A DNA stretch of 12,769 nt from Bacillota bacterium (GTDB taxonomy: Bacteria > Bacillota > Clostridia > Christensenellales > QAND01), in contig DXZF01000243.1 in NCBI GenBank assembly GCA_019415425.1, positions 1 through 12,769 of the forward strand, read 5' to 3'. A program made the translations under genes and the position numbers. This document shows positions 1-7,247 of this stretch, piece by piece. How positions within the stretch are numbered: the first letter of the stretch is position 1; the number at the start of each line of letters is the position of its first letter. The notes beneath the pieces were generated by a model. That model did not search any database, was not told the DNA's origin, and saw only the letters and a program-made list of their open reading frames with translations.

Positions 1-230
1 GGAATATGCTGCTTATGTTACCGCTACGCCCCAATCTGTAAAAAAGGCGGCGATCGGTGTAGATTGCAGCATCAAACAGAATGAGGCCGGATGCCGTTGC
101 CAAAGGGGCACCCTTTAACAGGCGCTGTTTGCCATGTTTGCACAATTGTACTGCCAACGGGTGCGAAAGTGGCCGGCAACGGGCAACGAAATATGCATGG
201 CAAAGGGGGCAGACGATGGCCGGATTTTAC
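1..230. other. Left edge, no supportable gene
   Basis: No reading frame here has a ribosome binding site or a recognisable product. The plus frame starting at base 2 is open from the window edge to a TAA at about 118-120, which would be a 38-39 residue tail, but it ends in an unconvincing cysteine-rich stretch. The segment contains an 8-base inverted pair, CCGTTGCC (104-111) and GGCAACGG (175-182). GGCAACGG occurs once more inside the terminator at 231-268. The end of a gene lying mostly outside the window cannot be excluded. Confidence 0.4.
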
Positions 231-268
231 AAAAAAGGGGCAACGGTATCTGCCCGTCGCCCTTTTTT
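231..268 (-). terminator. Rho-independent terminator of the Gln-rich gene
   Basis: Read on the minus strand, GGGCGACGG pairs with CCGTTGCCC (one G-T wobble) around a 7-base loop. The stem is flanked by A6 and T6 tracts, which extend it and supply the U tract. It starts 8 bases after the TAA of the glutamine-rich gene. On the plus strand the stem has an A-C mismatch, so the minus direction is the better one. Confidence 0.8.
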
Positions 269-276
269 GCGTCCCG

Positions 277-414
277 TTACTGCTGGTTCTGTTGCTGCTT
301 CTGCTGCTGCTGGCGCTGCTGCTGCTGGCGCTGCTGTTGCTGGCGCTGCTGCTGATTCTGCTGGTTCTGCTGCTGGTCTTCGTTGGAACGATTGTTCTGT
401 TGGTTATGGCTCAC
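277..414 (-). CDS. Small glutamine-rich hypothetical protein
   Basis: I do not recognise a family. From the GTG at 414 the product is 45 residues. A short polar head contains the basic-acidic stretch NNRSNED. The rest is almost only Gln with spaced Arg, Lys and Asn: three consecutive RQQQQ units, then KQQQNQQ and the stop. No membrane segment, signal peptide or cysteine is present. Minus-strand coding is supported by an AAAGGAGGG site 8 bases before the GTG and by a terminator just after the stop. An ATG two codons earlier (420) is possible but lies only 2 bases from the GGAGG core. Part of the coding region is a near-perfect 15-base repeat made of CAG and CGC codons. Gln-rich small proteins include gamma-type spore SASPs, but there is no motif to claim that. 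Length and strand are fairly sure; function is unknown. Confidence 0.6.
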   Translation of the reverse strand: MSHNQQNNRSNEDQQQNQQNQQQRQQQQRQQQQRQQQQKQQQNQQ

Positions 415-448
415 GATCATTCCCTCCTTTCCTTTTGACTCTGCCCCT

Positions 449-460
449 ATTGTGCACAAT
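449..460. promoter_or_regulatory. 12-base palindrome, possible operator
   Basis: ATTGTGCACAAT is a perfect 12-base palindrome in the gap between the divergent Gln-rich and amidohydrolase genes. It overlaps the best -35 candidate (TTGTGC, 450-455) for the plus-strand gene. That placement suits a repressor site, but no protein can be named and chance cannot be ruled out. Confidence 0.3.
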
Positions 461-477
461 CGCGCTGGAAATATAAC
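450..477 (+). promoter_or_regulatory. Candidate promoter for the amidohydrolase
   Basis: TTGTGC (450-455), a 16-base spacer and TATAAC (472-477) lie about 70 bases upstream of the TTG start. The match to the sigma-A consensus is moderate. The TTGACT at 435-440 is a better -35 hexamer but is 31 bases from this -10. Confidence 0.35.
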
Positions 478-549
478 GCATGGCAGGGAAATCCGGGGGG
501 AAAATAAACCGATCGAACCATTTTCAACAAAAGAGGAGGGCTGGCAAAG

Positions 550-1710
550 TTGTTGCTGATTCAAAACGCCAAAATTCTTCCCATGACGGGACCGAGGATC
601 GACAAAGGCTGTGTGCTGATCAAGGAGGGGAAAATTGCGCAGGTTGCACCGCAGATCGAGGCCACGCCCCACGCGCGGGTGCTGGATGTAAAGGGCGCCT
701 GGGTGCTGCCGGGGTTGATTGAGGCGCACAGCCATATCGGCATCTCTGAAGAGCGCAAGGGCATAGAGGGCGACGACTGCAATGAGATGACCACGCCACT
801 GACGCCGCATCTGCGCGCGCTGGATGCGATCAATCCCATGGACAGCGCCTTTCACAACGCCCTGAGTGCGGGCGTGACGGCCGCAATGGTAGGCCCCGGC
901 AGCGCCAACGTGGTGGGCGGCCAGTTCATGGTGCTCAAGACATACGGGCGGGATGTCGCGCGCATGTGCGTCAAAGCGCCCGCCGCCATGAAAGTGGCCT
1001 TTGGCGAGAACCCCAAGACCAACTACAGCGGCAAGGGGGTGATGCCCGCCACGCGCATGTCCATTGCCGCCATGCTACGCGAAGAGCTGTACAAGGCGTG
1101 CGATTATCGCGAGCAGAAACGACGCGCGCAGCAGAACGCCGATGCCTTTCCCCCGGATTTTCGCATGGAGTGCTATCTGCCGGTGCTGGATGGGCGTATC
1201 CCACTCAAGGCACACGTGCACCGTGCCGACGACATACTCACCGCCATCCGCATTGCGCAGGAGTTTGGGGTGCGCATGACGCTGGATCACTGTACAGAAG
1301 GGCATCTGATTGCACAGGAGATCCGGCAATCCGGGTTTCCGGCCATTGTCGGCCCGTCGCTGGCCTCGCGCAACAAGGTCGAGGTACAGTACCTGGACTT
1401 CAAGACGGCCGGCGTGCTTGCGCAAGCTGGCGTCAAGGTGGCGCTGACCACCGATCACCCCGTTTCCCTGATCCAGTACCTGCCGCTGTGCGCCGGCCTT
1501 GCGGCCAAACACGGGCTGGGCGTGGAAGAGGGGCTGCGCGCCATCACGCTGTATCCGGCGCAGATATTGGGCGTGGACGACCGCATGGGCAGCATCGAAG
1601 TGGGCAAGGACGCAGATCTGGCCATCTTTGACGGCAATCCCATGGAGGTGTTCACCCATACGCTCTACACGCTGGTGGATGGCGAGATCGTGTTTGATCA
1701 CAGGGCATGA
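550..1710 (+). CDS. Metal-dependent amidohydrolase, imidazolonepropionase-like
   Basis: A 386-residue amidohydrolase-superfamily enzyme, probably cytosolic, hydrolysing a C-N bond in an unidentified substrate. It has the usual layout: an N-terminal beta segment, then WVLPGLIEAHSH (HxH metal ligands His60/His62), AHVHRADD (His222/His224), LDHCTEGH (Asp246/His247), TTDHP with the likely catalytic Asp302, and a closing beta segment with the common GSIEVGKDADLAIFDG element near 347-362. The start is TTG at 550, placed by a GAGGAGGG site at about 532-539; a second TTG follows directly at 553. It has no same-strand partner: the upstream gene is divergent and a terminator follows 8 bases after the stop. 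Best guess is the imidazolonepropionase/prolidase-like branch. It is not a clear HutI, and no hut genes are nearby. Family assignment is firm; substrate is unknown. Confidence 0.88.
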   Translation: MLLIQNAKILPMTGPRIDKGCVLIKEGKIAQVAPQIEATPHARVLDVKGAWVLPGLIEAHSHIGISEERKGIEGDDCNEMTTPLTPHLRALDAINPMDSAFHNALSAGVTAAMVGPGSANVVGGQFMVLKTYGRDVARMCVKAPAAMKVAFGENPKTNYSGKGVMPATRMSIAAMLREELYKACDYREQKRRAQQNADAFPPDFRMECYLPVLDGRIPLKAHVHRADDILTAIRIAQEFGVRMTLDHCTEGHLIAQEIRQSGFPAIVGPSLASRNKVEVQYLDFKTAGVLAQAGVKVALTTDHPVSLIQYLPLCAGLAAKHGLGVEEGLRAITLYPAQILGVDDRMGSIEVGKDADLAIFDGNPMEVFTHTLYTLVDGEIVFDHRA

Positions 1711-1718
1711 GGAGAGGG

Positions 1719-1750
1719 AAAAAACGTCCCCTTTGCAGGGACGTTTTTTT
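1719..1750. terminator. Bidirectional terminator between convergent genes
   Basis: AAAAAACGTCCC (1719-1730) pairs with GGGACGTTTTTT (1738-1749) around the loop CTTTGCA. A/T tracts on both sides let it serve the amidohydrolase (plus) and spoVAF (minus). The spoVAF stop codon (1749-1751) lies inside its edge. Confidence 0.85.
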
Positions 1751-3164
1751 AGCTGTTTTTGTGATCGATGCGCGTTCGCACAAACAGACGCACAAGCGCC
1801 TTTCCATGAAACGGAATGAGTGGGTACAGATAACTGGTACCGGTCACGGTGTGGTTGGTCGCGATCAGCAGCACAATGATGACAAGGCCCGCCAGAAAGC
1901 CCCATACGCGCAACAGCCCCGTGAGTACGATCAACAGCATGCGGCAGAGCTTGAACGCATACCCCAACTCCACGCTGGGCTGCGAAAAATTGCCGATGGC
2001 CACAAACGCCATGTACATCAGCACTTCCGGGACGAACCAGTTGGTCTGGATGGCCAGTTCGCCCAGGATCAGCGCGCCCAGAATGCTGAACGAATTGCTC
2101 AGCGAAGAGGGCGTATTGAGCGAGGCGAGCTTGAGGCCGTCGATCACCAGTTCAAAGAGCATCAGCTGACAGAAGATGGGAATCGCGGCCGGCTGCGCCA
2201 CCTGCACAAACGACAGCCATGGCGGCAGCAGGTGCGGGTTTTGGATCATAAGGTACCAAAGCGGCGTCAAAAAGATGGTGACAAAGAACGTCAACAGCCG
2301 CACAAAGCGCAGATAAGTGCCCACCAACGGAGGGAAGTAGAAATCGTTGCATTCCTGTGTAAAGTCAAACAGGCTCACCGGCAGGATGATGGCTGAAGGG
2401 GAGTTGTCGATCAACAGGAGCATGCGCCCCTCGTACAGGTTGGCGGCAGCGGTATCGGGCCGCTCGGTAAAGCGCACCTTGGGAAAGGGATTGTACCATC
2501 CACGGCGAATCAAGGCCTCGTTGAGGCTTTCCTGCCCCATGGTGAGCGAACTGACGCGCAATTCGCCCAGCCGCTTGCGCACCTGTGAGAGGTGCTTGGG
2601 TTGGACTTTGCCCTCCATGTAGCACAGCACGACGTCGGTCTGCGAGTCCTTGCCAATGGAGTATATCTGCATGGTCAGGCGCGGATCGCGGATGCGGCGG
2701 CGAATCAATGCGGTGTTGAATACCAGCGTTTCCACAAAACCGTCGTGGGCTCCGCGCAGCACGCGGTCGTCTGCCGGCTCCTCCACGCCGCGGACGGGGT
2801 ACGTGCGCGCGTCGATGAGGATGGCCTCTGTGTACGGCTCCAGCATGAGCGCGACTGTGCCCGAAAGGATCTGCCGCACCAGGGTCTGCAACTTTTGTGC
2901 AATGTCCACTTCCACATACGTCACATACCGGTCGGCAAACGCCTGTGCACTGGGCAAGGCGTCGAGGTCTTCCGGTGTGATGGAGATGAAGTGCGCCATG
3001 ATCTTTTCCATGATTTCGTCTTTGACAAAGCCGTCAATCATATAGAATACGGCGCGCCGGTTGGCGATGGTCATGGGGCGCTTGATCAGATCAAAGCTCT
3101 GATCTACGCGCAGGATCTCATCCAATTGCGCAATGCGCGCATCGAAATCGAGATCTGTCTGCAT
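1749..3164 (-). CDS. spoVAF: Stage V sporulation protein AF, GerA-family membrane protein
   Basis: A 471-residue GerA-family spore membrane protein. In Bacillus, SpoVAF sits in the inner spore membrane and contributes to the germination response. A soluble N-terminal half carries the elements I recall from SpoVAF: IDGFVKDE (43-50), DARTYPVRGVEEP (118-130), DGFVETLVFNTALIRRRIRD (141-160) and RFTERPDTAA (231-240). Hydrophobic segments follow at roughly 284-306, 326-346, 358-376, 380-394 and 406-436, with a short basic tail. I chose the ATG at 3164 because GGGGAGGG sits 7 bases upstream; upstream in-frame Met codons lack such a site. It lies 70 bases after the flippase gene with no terminator between, so the two are probably cotranscribed. 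No other spoVA gene is visible. The 'RTYPVRGVEEP' and 'RERPD' features favour SpoVAF over a nutrient-receptor GerAA/GerKA subunit. Confidence 0.85.
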   Translation of the reverse strand: MQTDLDFDARIAQLDEILRVDQSFDLIKRPMTIANRRAVFYMIDGFVKDEIMEKIMAHFISITPEDLDALPSAQAFADRYVTYVEVDIAQKLQTLVRQILSGTVALMLEPYTEAILIDARTYPVRGVEEPADDRVLRGAHDGFVETLVFNTALIRRRIRDPRLTMQIYSIGKDSQTDVVLCYMEGKVQPKHLSQVRKRLGELRVSSLTMGQESLNEALIRRGWYNPFPKVRFTERPDTAAANLYEGRMLLLIDNSPSAIILPVSLFDFTQECNDFYFPPLVGTYLRFVRLLTFFVTIFLTPLWYLMIQNPHLLPPWLSFVQVAQPAAIPIFCQLMLFELVIDGLKLASLNTPSSLSNSFSILGALILGELAIQTNWFVPEVLMYMAFVAIGNFSQPSVELGYAFKLCRMLLIVLTGLLRVWGFLAGLVIIVLLIATNHTVTGTSYLYPLIPFHGKALVRLFVRTRIDHKNS

Positions 3165-3234
3165 GGATGCTCCCTCCCCTGCACAAAGCATTTGGCTTAG
3201 CGTGCCCATACGGAAGGAGGGATATGCGAAGCGG

Positions 3235-4716
3235 TCAAAATTGGAAATCGGATTTGCGCAGTGCCCCACAGGCAAACAGCAGTGCGATGTACCCCACAAC
3301 ACAGCCTGCAATGCAGACAAACAGATTCCCGATGCCCAAAAGGCGAATCAGCGTACCTGTGAGCAGGATGGAGGCGCTGGGAATGGCAATCCACCAGAAG
3401 AATTCGATGTGGAACTGCGTCACGTGGCACAGCCTGCGGATGCTCAAGAGGCCATTGAGCGTCTCTGTGACGAAGATGACCAGGACGTACCCCTGGATGC
3501 CCTGGGCCGGCAGCAACGTCTGGATCATACAGATGCCTACCAGGGTGTCCAGAATGTTGATGCCCACCACGCGAACCTGTTCGTTGAGCCCCTTGAGGAT
3601 GGCGTCCACGATCTCGTCAAAGTACATGATCACGACCAGCGGCGCCAACAGGCGGATATAGAAAGCCGCCTGTGTGCTGCCGTACAGCCACAGGCTCAGC
3701 GGCTCTGCAAAGGCCAATAAGACCCCCGCCACGCAGATGGAGAACAGCAGCGTGATTTTGAAAATGCGCGCCAGCATGTGCTGAATCTGTCTATTGCGGT
3801 GCTGTACGTACCGCTCGGATACTTCGGGAATCAGTAGCGTGCTCACGGCTGACAGCAGTACAGAGGGGAACATCAGCACCGGCATGACCATGCCGCCAAT
3901 CAGGCCATACTGCGCGATGGATTCATCGTACGACAGGCCGGACTTTTCCAATCCGCTGGGGATCAGCACCTGTTTGAGGGTCACCAACGCCGAGCGCACG
4001 TACGAGCTAAGCGCAATGGGCAGCGAAATGCCCAGCATTTTTCGCGTCAACCCTGCGCGCGACTGTGCGCGCACCCGCCGATGGCGATCCAATTGATACA
4101 AGAGCAGCAGGTAGCAGAACGTGCCGCATTCCGATAGCACGTCGCCCAATACCAGCGCCAGGCACGCAAAATCCAATCCCCGCGGGAGCCAGCGGCGCAG
4201 CAAGTACACGGTGACCACAACTTTGATGATCTGTTTCCATACCTGTGAAGAGGCGGTCTTGCCCGCATTGCGCAGCGCGGTGAAGTAGCCCACCCACACC
4301 GAGGAAAGCGCCAGAAACGGCAAGCTCAGGCAAAGGGCGTACAATGGCCGGGCCGACACGCGTTCGTGCAGCCATACGCCTGCAATGTACGGCGCAAAAT
4401 GGTACAGCAACAGCGAGGCGCATCCGCCACACAGCGCGCTGTAAAACAGGCAGCGGTTGAGCGCGGATTTGGCGCTGTGCGCGTTACCAAGCGCCAACTC
4501 TTCTGTGATCAGGCGCGTCGTCGTCAGATGAATCCCGGATGTGGCCAGTGTGGTGGCAAACATATACACGGTGGTGATCAGTTGAAAGACGCCCATGCCC
4601 TCCGGCCCGATCTGGTTGGCCACATATACGGAGAACGAGACGCTCACCATGCGCACCAAAAGCGAAGTGCCGGTCAAAATGGCGGCATTACAGATAAATT
4701 GACGCGCTCTGCGCAT
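3235..4716 (-). CDS. SpoVB-like lipid flippase (MOP/MATE superfamily)
   Basis: A 493-residue polytopic membrane protein, close in length to SpoVB (about 520 residues). The N-terminal helix (FICNAAILTGTSLLVRMVSV) is followed by the family-typical VANQIGPEGMGVFQLI segment at about 32-47 and by alternating hydrophobic helices throughout. The segment MPVLMFPSVLLSAVSTLLIPEVSERY in the middle and ending LAPLVVIMYFDEIVDAILKGLNEQ later match the SpoVB/MurJ/polysaccharide-flippase pattern. The expected job is moving lipid-linked glycan precursors across a membrane, in SpoVB's case for spore cortex synthesis. The ATG at 4716 follows AGGGAGGG by 7 bases. It is the first gene of a pair with spoVAF, which supports a sporulation role. 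Clostridia often carry several SpoVB paralogues, so membership of the family is firm but orthology to spoVB is inferred. Confidence 0.75.
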   Translation of the reverse strand: MRRARQFICNAAILTGTSLLVRMVSVSFSVYVANQIGPEGMGVFQLITTVYMFATTLATSGIHLTTTRLITEELALGNAHSAKSALNRCLFYSALCGGCASLLLYHFAPYIAGVWLHERVSARPLYALCLSLPFLALSSVWVGYFTALRNAGKTASSQVWKQIIKVVVTVYLLRRWLPRGLDFACLALVLGDVLSECGTFCYLLLLYQLDRHRRVRAQSRAGLTRKMLGISLPIALSSYVRSALVTLKQVLIPSGLEKSGLSYDESIAQYGLIGGMVMPVLMFPSVLLSAVSTLLIPEVSERYVQHRNRQIQHMLARIFKITLLFSICVAGVLLAFAEPLSLWLYGSTQAAFYIRLLAPLVVIMYFDEIVDAILKGLNEQVRVVGINILDTLVGICMIQTLLPAQGIQGYVLVIFVTETLNGLLSIRRLCHVTQFHIEFFWWIAIPSASILLTGTLIRLLGIGNLFVCIAGCVVGYIALLFACGALRKSDFQF

Positions 4717-4892
4717 GGCGTTCCCTCCCTTTGCACGCTCACGTGCCCGAGCGTTTCCTCAAAGCAACTCTATGAAAAAAACGGGAGGGATAGCACAAAG
4801 CCGGGAAAGGGGAGGTGGCATCTGGCGGAATGCACAGCAGAGATGCGCTGCCCCGACGTACGGTCCTGCAAAGCGCGCAGAGCGCGATGGCA

Positions 4893-4928
4893 TAAAACAA
4901 ATCCCCCCTGCCTCATGCGGCAGGGGGG
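4893..4928 (-). terminator. Terminator of the GNAT gene
   Basis: On the minus strand CCCCCCTGCC pairs perfectly with GGCAGGGGGG around a 6-base loop, followed by the T-rich run ATTTGTTTTATG. It begins 9 bases after the acetyltransferase stop and separates that gene from the flippase-spoVAF unit. Confidence 0.8.
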
Positions 4929-4936
4929 GAAGGACG

Positions 4937-5470
4937 TCAGTCTACAGGGCAATCCGCCATGACGGTTTCCCGCAAAAAGCGCTGGAACCGTACGAATTCA
5001 CCTGGCGTCAACGGCGCCGGAGCGGCCATCAAGACCAGTGGATGCGGCGCAAACTGCGTGTGATATGCCGGGTGGGTGTGGGACTGTGGACAATGGCAGA
5101 ACCCCAGGCGCGTGTAAAAGCGCTGGCGCCGCCGTGCGATGTCCGTGGTGGGCGGATCAATTTCCAAAACCACCTTGCCGGGTTGCGAGAGGAATGCGGT
5201 CAACGCACGCGACCCGAGTTGCTGCCCACGGCAGCGGGGGTCGATGGCAAAGTGCTCTATATAGCGCATATCTGCATCGCTCCAGTACCATAGCAGGCCG
5301 ACTGGCACCGCCTGCGCAAGCAGGCAATCACAGTGATATTGGGGATGCGCAAGCAGGTGCTTTTGGGCGGCAAAAGAGCGCCGTTCATGCAGGGGGAAGC
5401 TCTGTTCATACACGGCGAACAGCTGGTGCAGTATGGGGCTTTGCGGATCAGTACAGCGGATGGATTCCAT
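4937..5470 (-). CDS. GNAT-family N-acetyltransferase
   Basis: A 177-residue cytosolic acetyltransferase that should transfer an acetyl group from acetyl-CoA to an amine; the acceptor is unknown. The central strand YIEHFAIDP (70-78) runs into RCRGQQLGSRAL (79-90), the pyrophosphate-binding R/QxxGxG/A loop of motif A. VLEIDPP (101-107) and the RRRQRFYTRLGF block (113-124) form the usual motif B. The ATG at 5470 has only a weak AGAGGTG site 7 bases upstream; a TATATT at 5506-5511 could be its -10 but has a poor -35. The gene is transcribed alone, divergent from the tRNA, with its own terminator. The N-terminal YEQSFPLHERR resembles other Firmicutes GNATs, but nothing identifies a substrate. Confidence 0.82.
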   Translation of the reverse strand: MESIRCTDPQSPILHQLFAVYEQSFPLHERRSFAAQKHLLAHPQYHCDCLLAQAVPVGLLWYWSDADMRYIEHFAIDPRCRGQQLGSRALTAFLSQPGKVVLEIDPPTTDIARRRQRFYTRLGFCHCPQSHTHPAYHTQFAPHPLVLMAAPAPLTPGEFVRFQRFLRETVMADCPVD

Positions 5471-5573
5471 AACCGGGCACCTCTTATCTGCTACGAATCT
5501 ACCTCAATATAGCACGCGCCATTTAAAGCGGGAAAGGGAAAAAAGAAAACCCGAGAAAATGAAAATTTGGCGC

Positions 5574-5602
5574 TTGACAACCACCAGGACAAGCGGTATC
5601 AT
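5574..5602 (+). promoter_or_regulatory. Sigma-A promoter of tRNA-Arg
   Basis: A perfect TTGACA (5574-5579), a 17-base spacer and TATCAT (5597-5602) place the transcript start around 5609, just upstream of the tRNA at 5616. This is the best consensus promoter in the window. Confidence 0.8.
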
Positions 5603-5615
5603 AATAAAGCATTAT

Positions 5616-5692
5616 GTGCCAGTAGCTCAGTTGGATAGAGTGTTTGACTACGAATCAAAAGGTCGGGGGTTCGAATCCCTTCTGGCACACCA
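5616..5692 (+). tRNA. tRNA-Arg (anticodon ACG)
   Basis: All 77 bases fold as a cloverleaf. The acceptor stem is GTGCCAG with CTGGCAC, the D arm GCTC with GAGT, the anticodon stem TTTGA with TCAAA. The loop is CTACGAA, giving anticodon ACG. The T arm is GGGGG with CCCTT around TTCGAAT. Discriminator A is followed by an encoded CCA. A34 is normally deaminated to inosine, so it should read CGU, CGC and CGA. The gene stands alone between its own promoter and terminator. Confidence 0.97.
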
Positions 5693-5729
5693 CGCCGGAG
5701 CAGAGTTCTCTTTGCTCCGGCGTTTTTTT
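5693..5729 (+). terminator. Terminator of tRNA-Arg
   Basis: CGCCGGAGC (5693-5701) pairs perfectly with GCTCCGGCG (5714-5722), with further inner pairs, and is followed by T7. It begins on the base after the encoded CCA. Confidence 0.92.
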
Positions 5730-6210
5730 GTTTTATATGGTATGCATCAGCAGGCCATGTCCTTGTCCTCTTGTATCTTTTGTTTGATAAAAATTATGTT
5801 ATCAACACATATTTAGTTGTAAATGCCTTTGCAACGGTTCTGTATAGATTCGACAACCTTCATATCTCTTTTCCGTCGCGTGTTTATGCTGTTGCAGATG
5901 GCGGCTGCCCATGATGGAGGTATTTCAAACGCCAGGAATGCACTCCTCTTTCAAAAAACATAGATAAATCAAAATGCAACGACGGTATAGACAAATGAAA
6001 AGGTGTGAATGGTAAGAAATTTGCACCCAAAATCGGAACCATGCACGCAGTGTACCCATTTGAAATGTAGGTGATAAAGAGGTGAAACCATAAGGACAAC
6101 GACCTTGTATCCAAAAAGCCAGCGGTCTGGGATTTTCTCGCCATATCGGAAGCCCCAAAGGGCGCCCGGCGCTCTACTGCCCACCAATGGCACAATTGAG
6201 AGAACACGAT
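5730..6210. other. Gene-free lower-GC stretch downstream of the tRNA
   Basis: About 480 bases with visibly lower GC than the flanking genes. Minus-strand frames stay open over much of 5930-6250, but none has a ribosome binding site, a family resemblance or a sensible start, and they run into the real permease gene. An inverted repeat GATAA/TTATC and a GC-rich patch around 6165-6180 are visible. A dispersed intergenic repeat, a decayed insertion or a non-coding RNA are all possible; the sequence alone does not decide. Confidence 0.5.
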
Positions 6211-6246
6211 AAAAAAGGCCGGCCGGAATTGTACTTCCGGCCGGCC
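6211..6246 (-). terminator. Terminator of the purine transport operon
   Basis: GGCCGGCCGGAA (6217-6228) pairs perfectly with TTCCGGCCGGCC (6235-6246) around a 6-base loop, and on the minus strand T6 follows. It starts 14 bases beyond the last permease stop and closes the operon. Confidence 0.93.
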
Positions 6247-6260
6247 CGTCCTCTGCCTTG

Positions 6261-7247
6261 CTAACGCTCTTCGCGGAAATAAGACTGCCCCAGATGCGCA
6301 GGTGGCTGGCTTTCGCGGCGCTTGCGCATGCTGACAAAGATCAGCACGATGATCGTCACAACATAGGGGGTCATCTTGAACAGCTCCTGTGCGCTGACAC
6401 CGAGGTTCTGGATGTAGTTGTGCACGATGAACAGCCCACCAAAGAGGATGGAGCCCAGAATGCTCATCTTGGGCTTCCACACCGCAAAGATGACCAGTGC
6501 AATGGCGAGCCATCCGCGGTCGCCAAAGCCGTTGTTGGACCAGACGCCGCAGGCGTAATCCATTACGTAGTACAGGCCGCCCAGGCCGGCAATGATGCTG
6601 CCCACAATGGTGGCGACGTACTTGTAGCGGTTGACGTTGACGCCTGCCGCATCCGCGGTCATGGGATCCTCGCCCACCGCGCGCAGCTTCAGACCCACCC
6701 AGGTACGGTTGAGCACAAACGAAGCCACCAACGCGATCACGATGGCCAGGTAGGCCAGAAAACTGTAGGACAGAAATACATCGCCAAACCAGCCGAGATC
6801 GTCTGCAAACGGCAGCGTCTGCCGAAAGCAGTTGCTGGTGGCCGTCAATGAGATGGAAGGCATATCGCTATTCACCAACTTGATCAGCGATCCGCCAAAG
6901 AAGTTGCCCAAACCCGTGCCCAGCGTCGTCAGCGCCAGACCGGTCACATTCTGGTTGGCGCGGAGCGTGACGGTGAGGAACGCGTATAAAAGGCCCATCA
7001 GCGCCGAACCTACGATCGCGGCCAACAGCGGGATGAGGACCGCCCAGAAGGGGTTGATCATATCTACGCTCGGCAGGGAACGCTCGTACAGGAAAGAGCC
7101 GATGACGCCGCAGATGCCGCCCACATACATGATGCCGGGAATGCCGAGGTTCAGGTTGCCGGATTTTTCCGTGATGATTTCCCCCGTAGAACCAAACAGG
7201 AGGGGAATGCCCTGCATGACGGCACGCTGGATAAAGGAGATGATCAT
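6261..7247 (-). CDS. ABC nucleoside transporter permease (NupQ/YufQ-like)
   Basis: A 328-residue integral membrane permease of the BPD_transp_2 type, pairing with the upstream permease to form the channel of a BMP-dependent importer. The N-terminal block GSTGEIITEKSGNLNLGIPG is the family hallmark, close to the ITEKSG...NIGLEG form of YufQ/NupC proteins. About eight hydrophobic helices follow. The cytoplasmic loop GLKLRAVGEDPMTADAAGVNV is the usual coupling segment facing the ATPase. The C-terminus is short and basic (MRKRRESQPP). The ATG at 7247 overlaps the upstream stop in an ATGA arrangement and has GAGGAG 10 bases upstream, pointing to translational coupling. It is the last gene before the operon terminator. 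Nucleoside specificity is inferred from the family and the riboswitch-xpt context. Confidence 0.88.
   Translation of the reverse strand: MIISFIQRAVMQGIPLLFGSTGEIITEKSGNLNLGIPGIMYVGGICGVIGSFLYERSLPSVDMINPFWAVLIPLLAAIVGSALMGLLYAFLTVTLRANQNVTGLALTTLGTGLGNFFGGSLIKLVNSDMPSISLTATSNCFRQTLPFADDLGWFGDVFLSYSFLAYLAIVIALVASFVLNRTWVGLKLRAVGEDPMTADAAGVNVNRYKYVATIVGSIIAGLGGLYYVMDYACGVWSNNGFGDRGWLAIALVIFAVWKPKMSILGSILFGGLFIVHNYIQNLGVSAQELFKMTPYVVTIIVLIFVSMRKRRESQPPAHLGQSYFREER

Noticed and set aside
91..438. Plus-strand Leu-rich and Ala-rich open frames opposite the Gln-rich gene
   Set aside because: They are the antisense readings of the CAG-type repeat. The minus strand has the ribosome binding site and a terminator right after the stop; the plus frames have neither.
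4717..4892. Sporulation sigma-factor promoter in front of the flippase gene
   Set aside because: A CATAGAG motif can be found near a SigE/SigG-like -10, but no matching -35 at proper spacing, so it is not claimed.
5616..6210. tRNA-Arg as an integration site with an element behind it
   Set aside because: No integrase gene and no repeat of the tRNA 3' end were seen, and the tRNA terminator directly after CCA is intact.
5884..6513. Long minus-strand frames across the stretch after the tRNA
   Set aside because: No ribosome binding site or recognisable domain, and they run antisense-free but out of frame into the permease gene and through its terminator.
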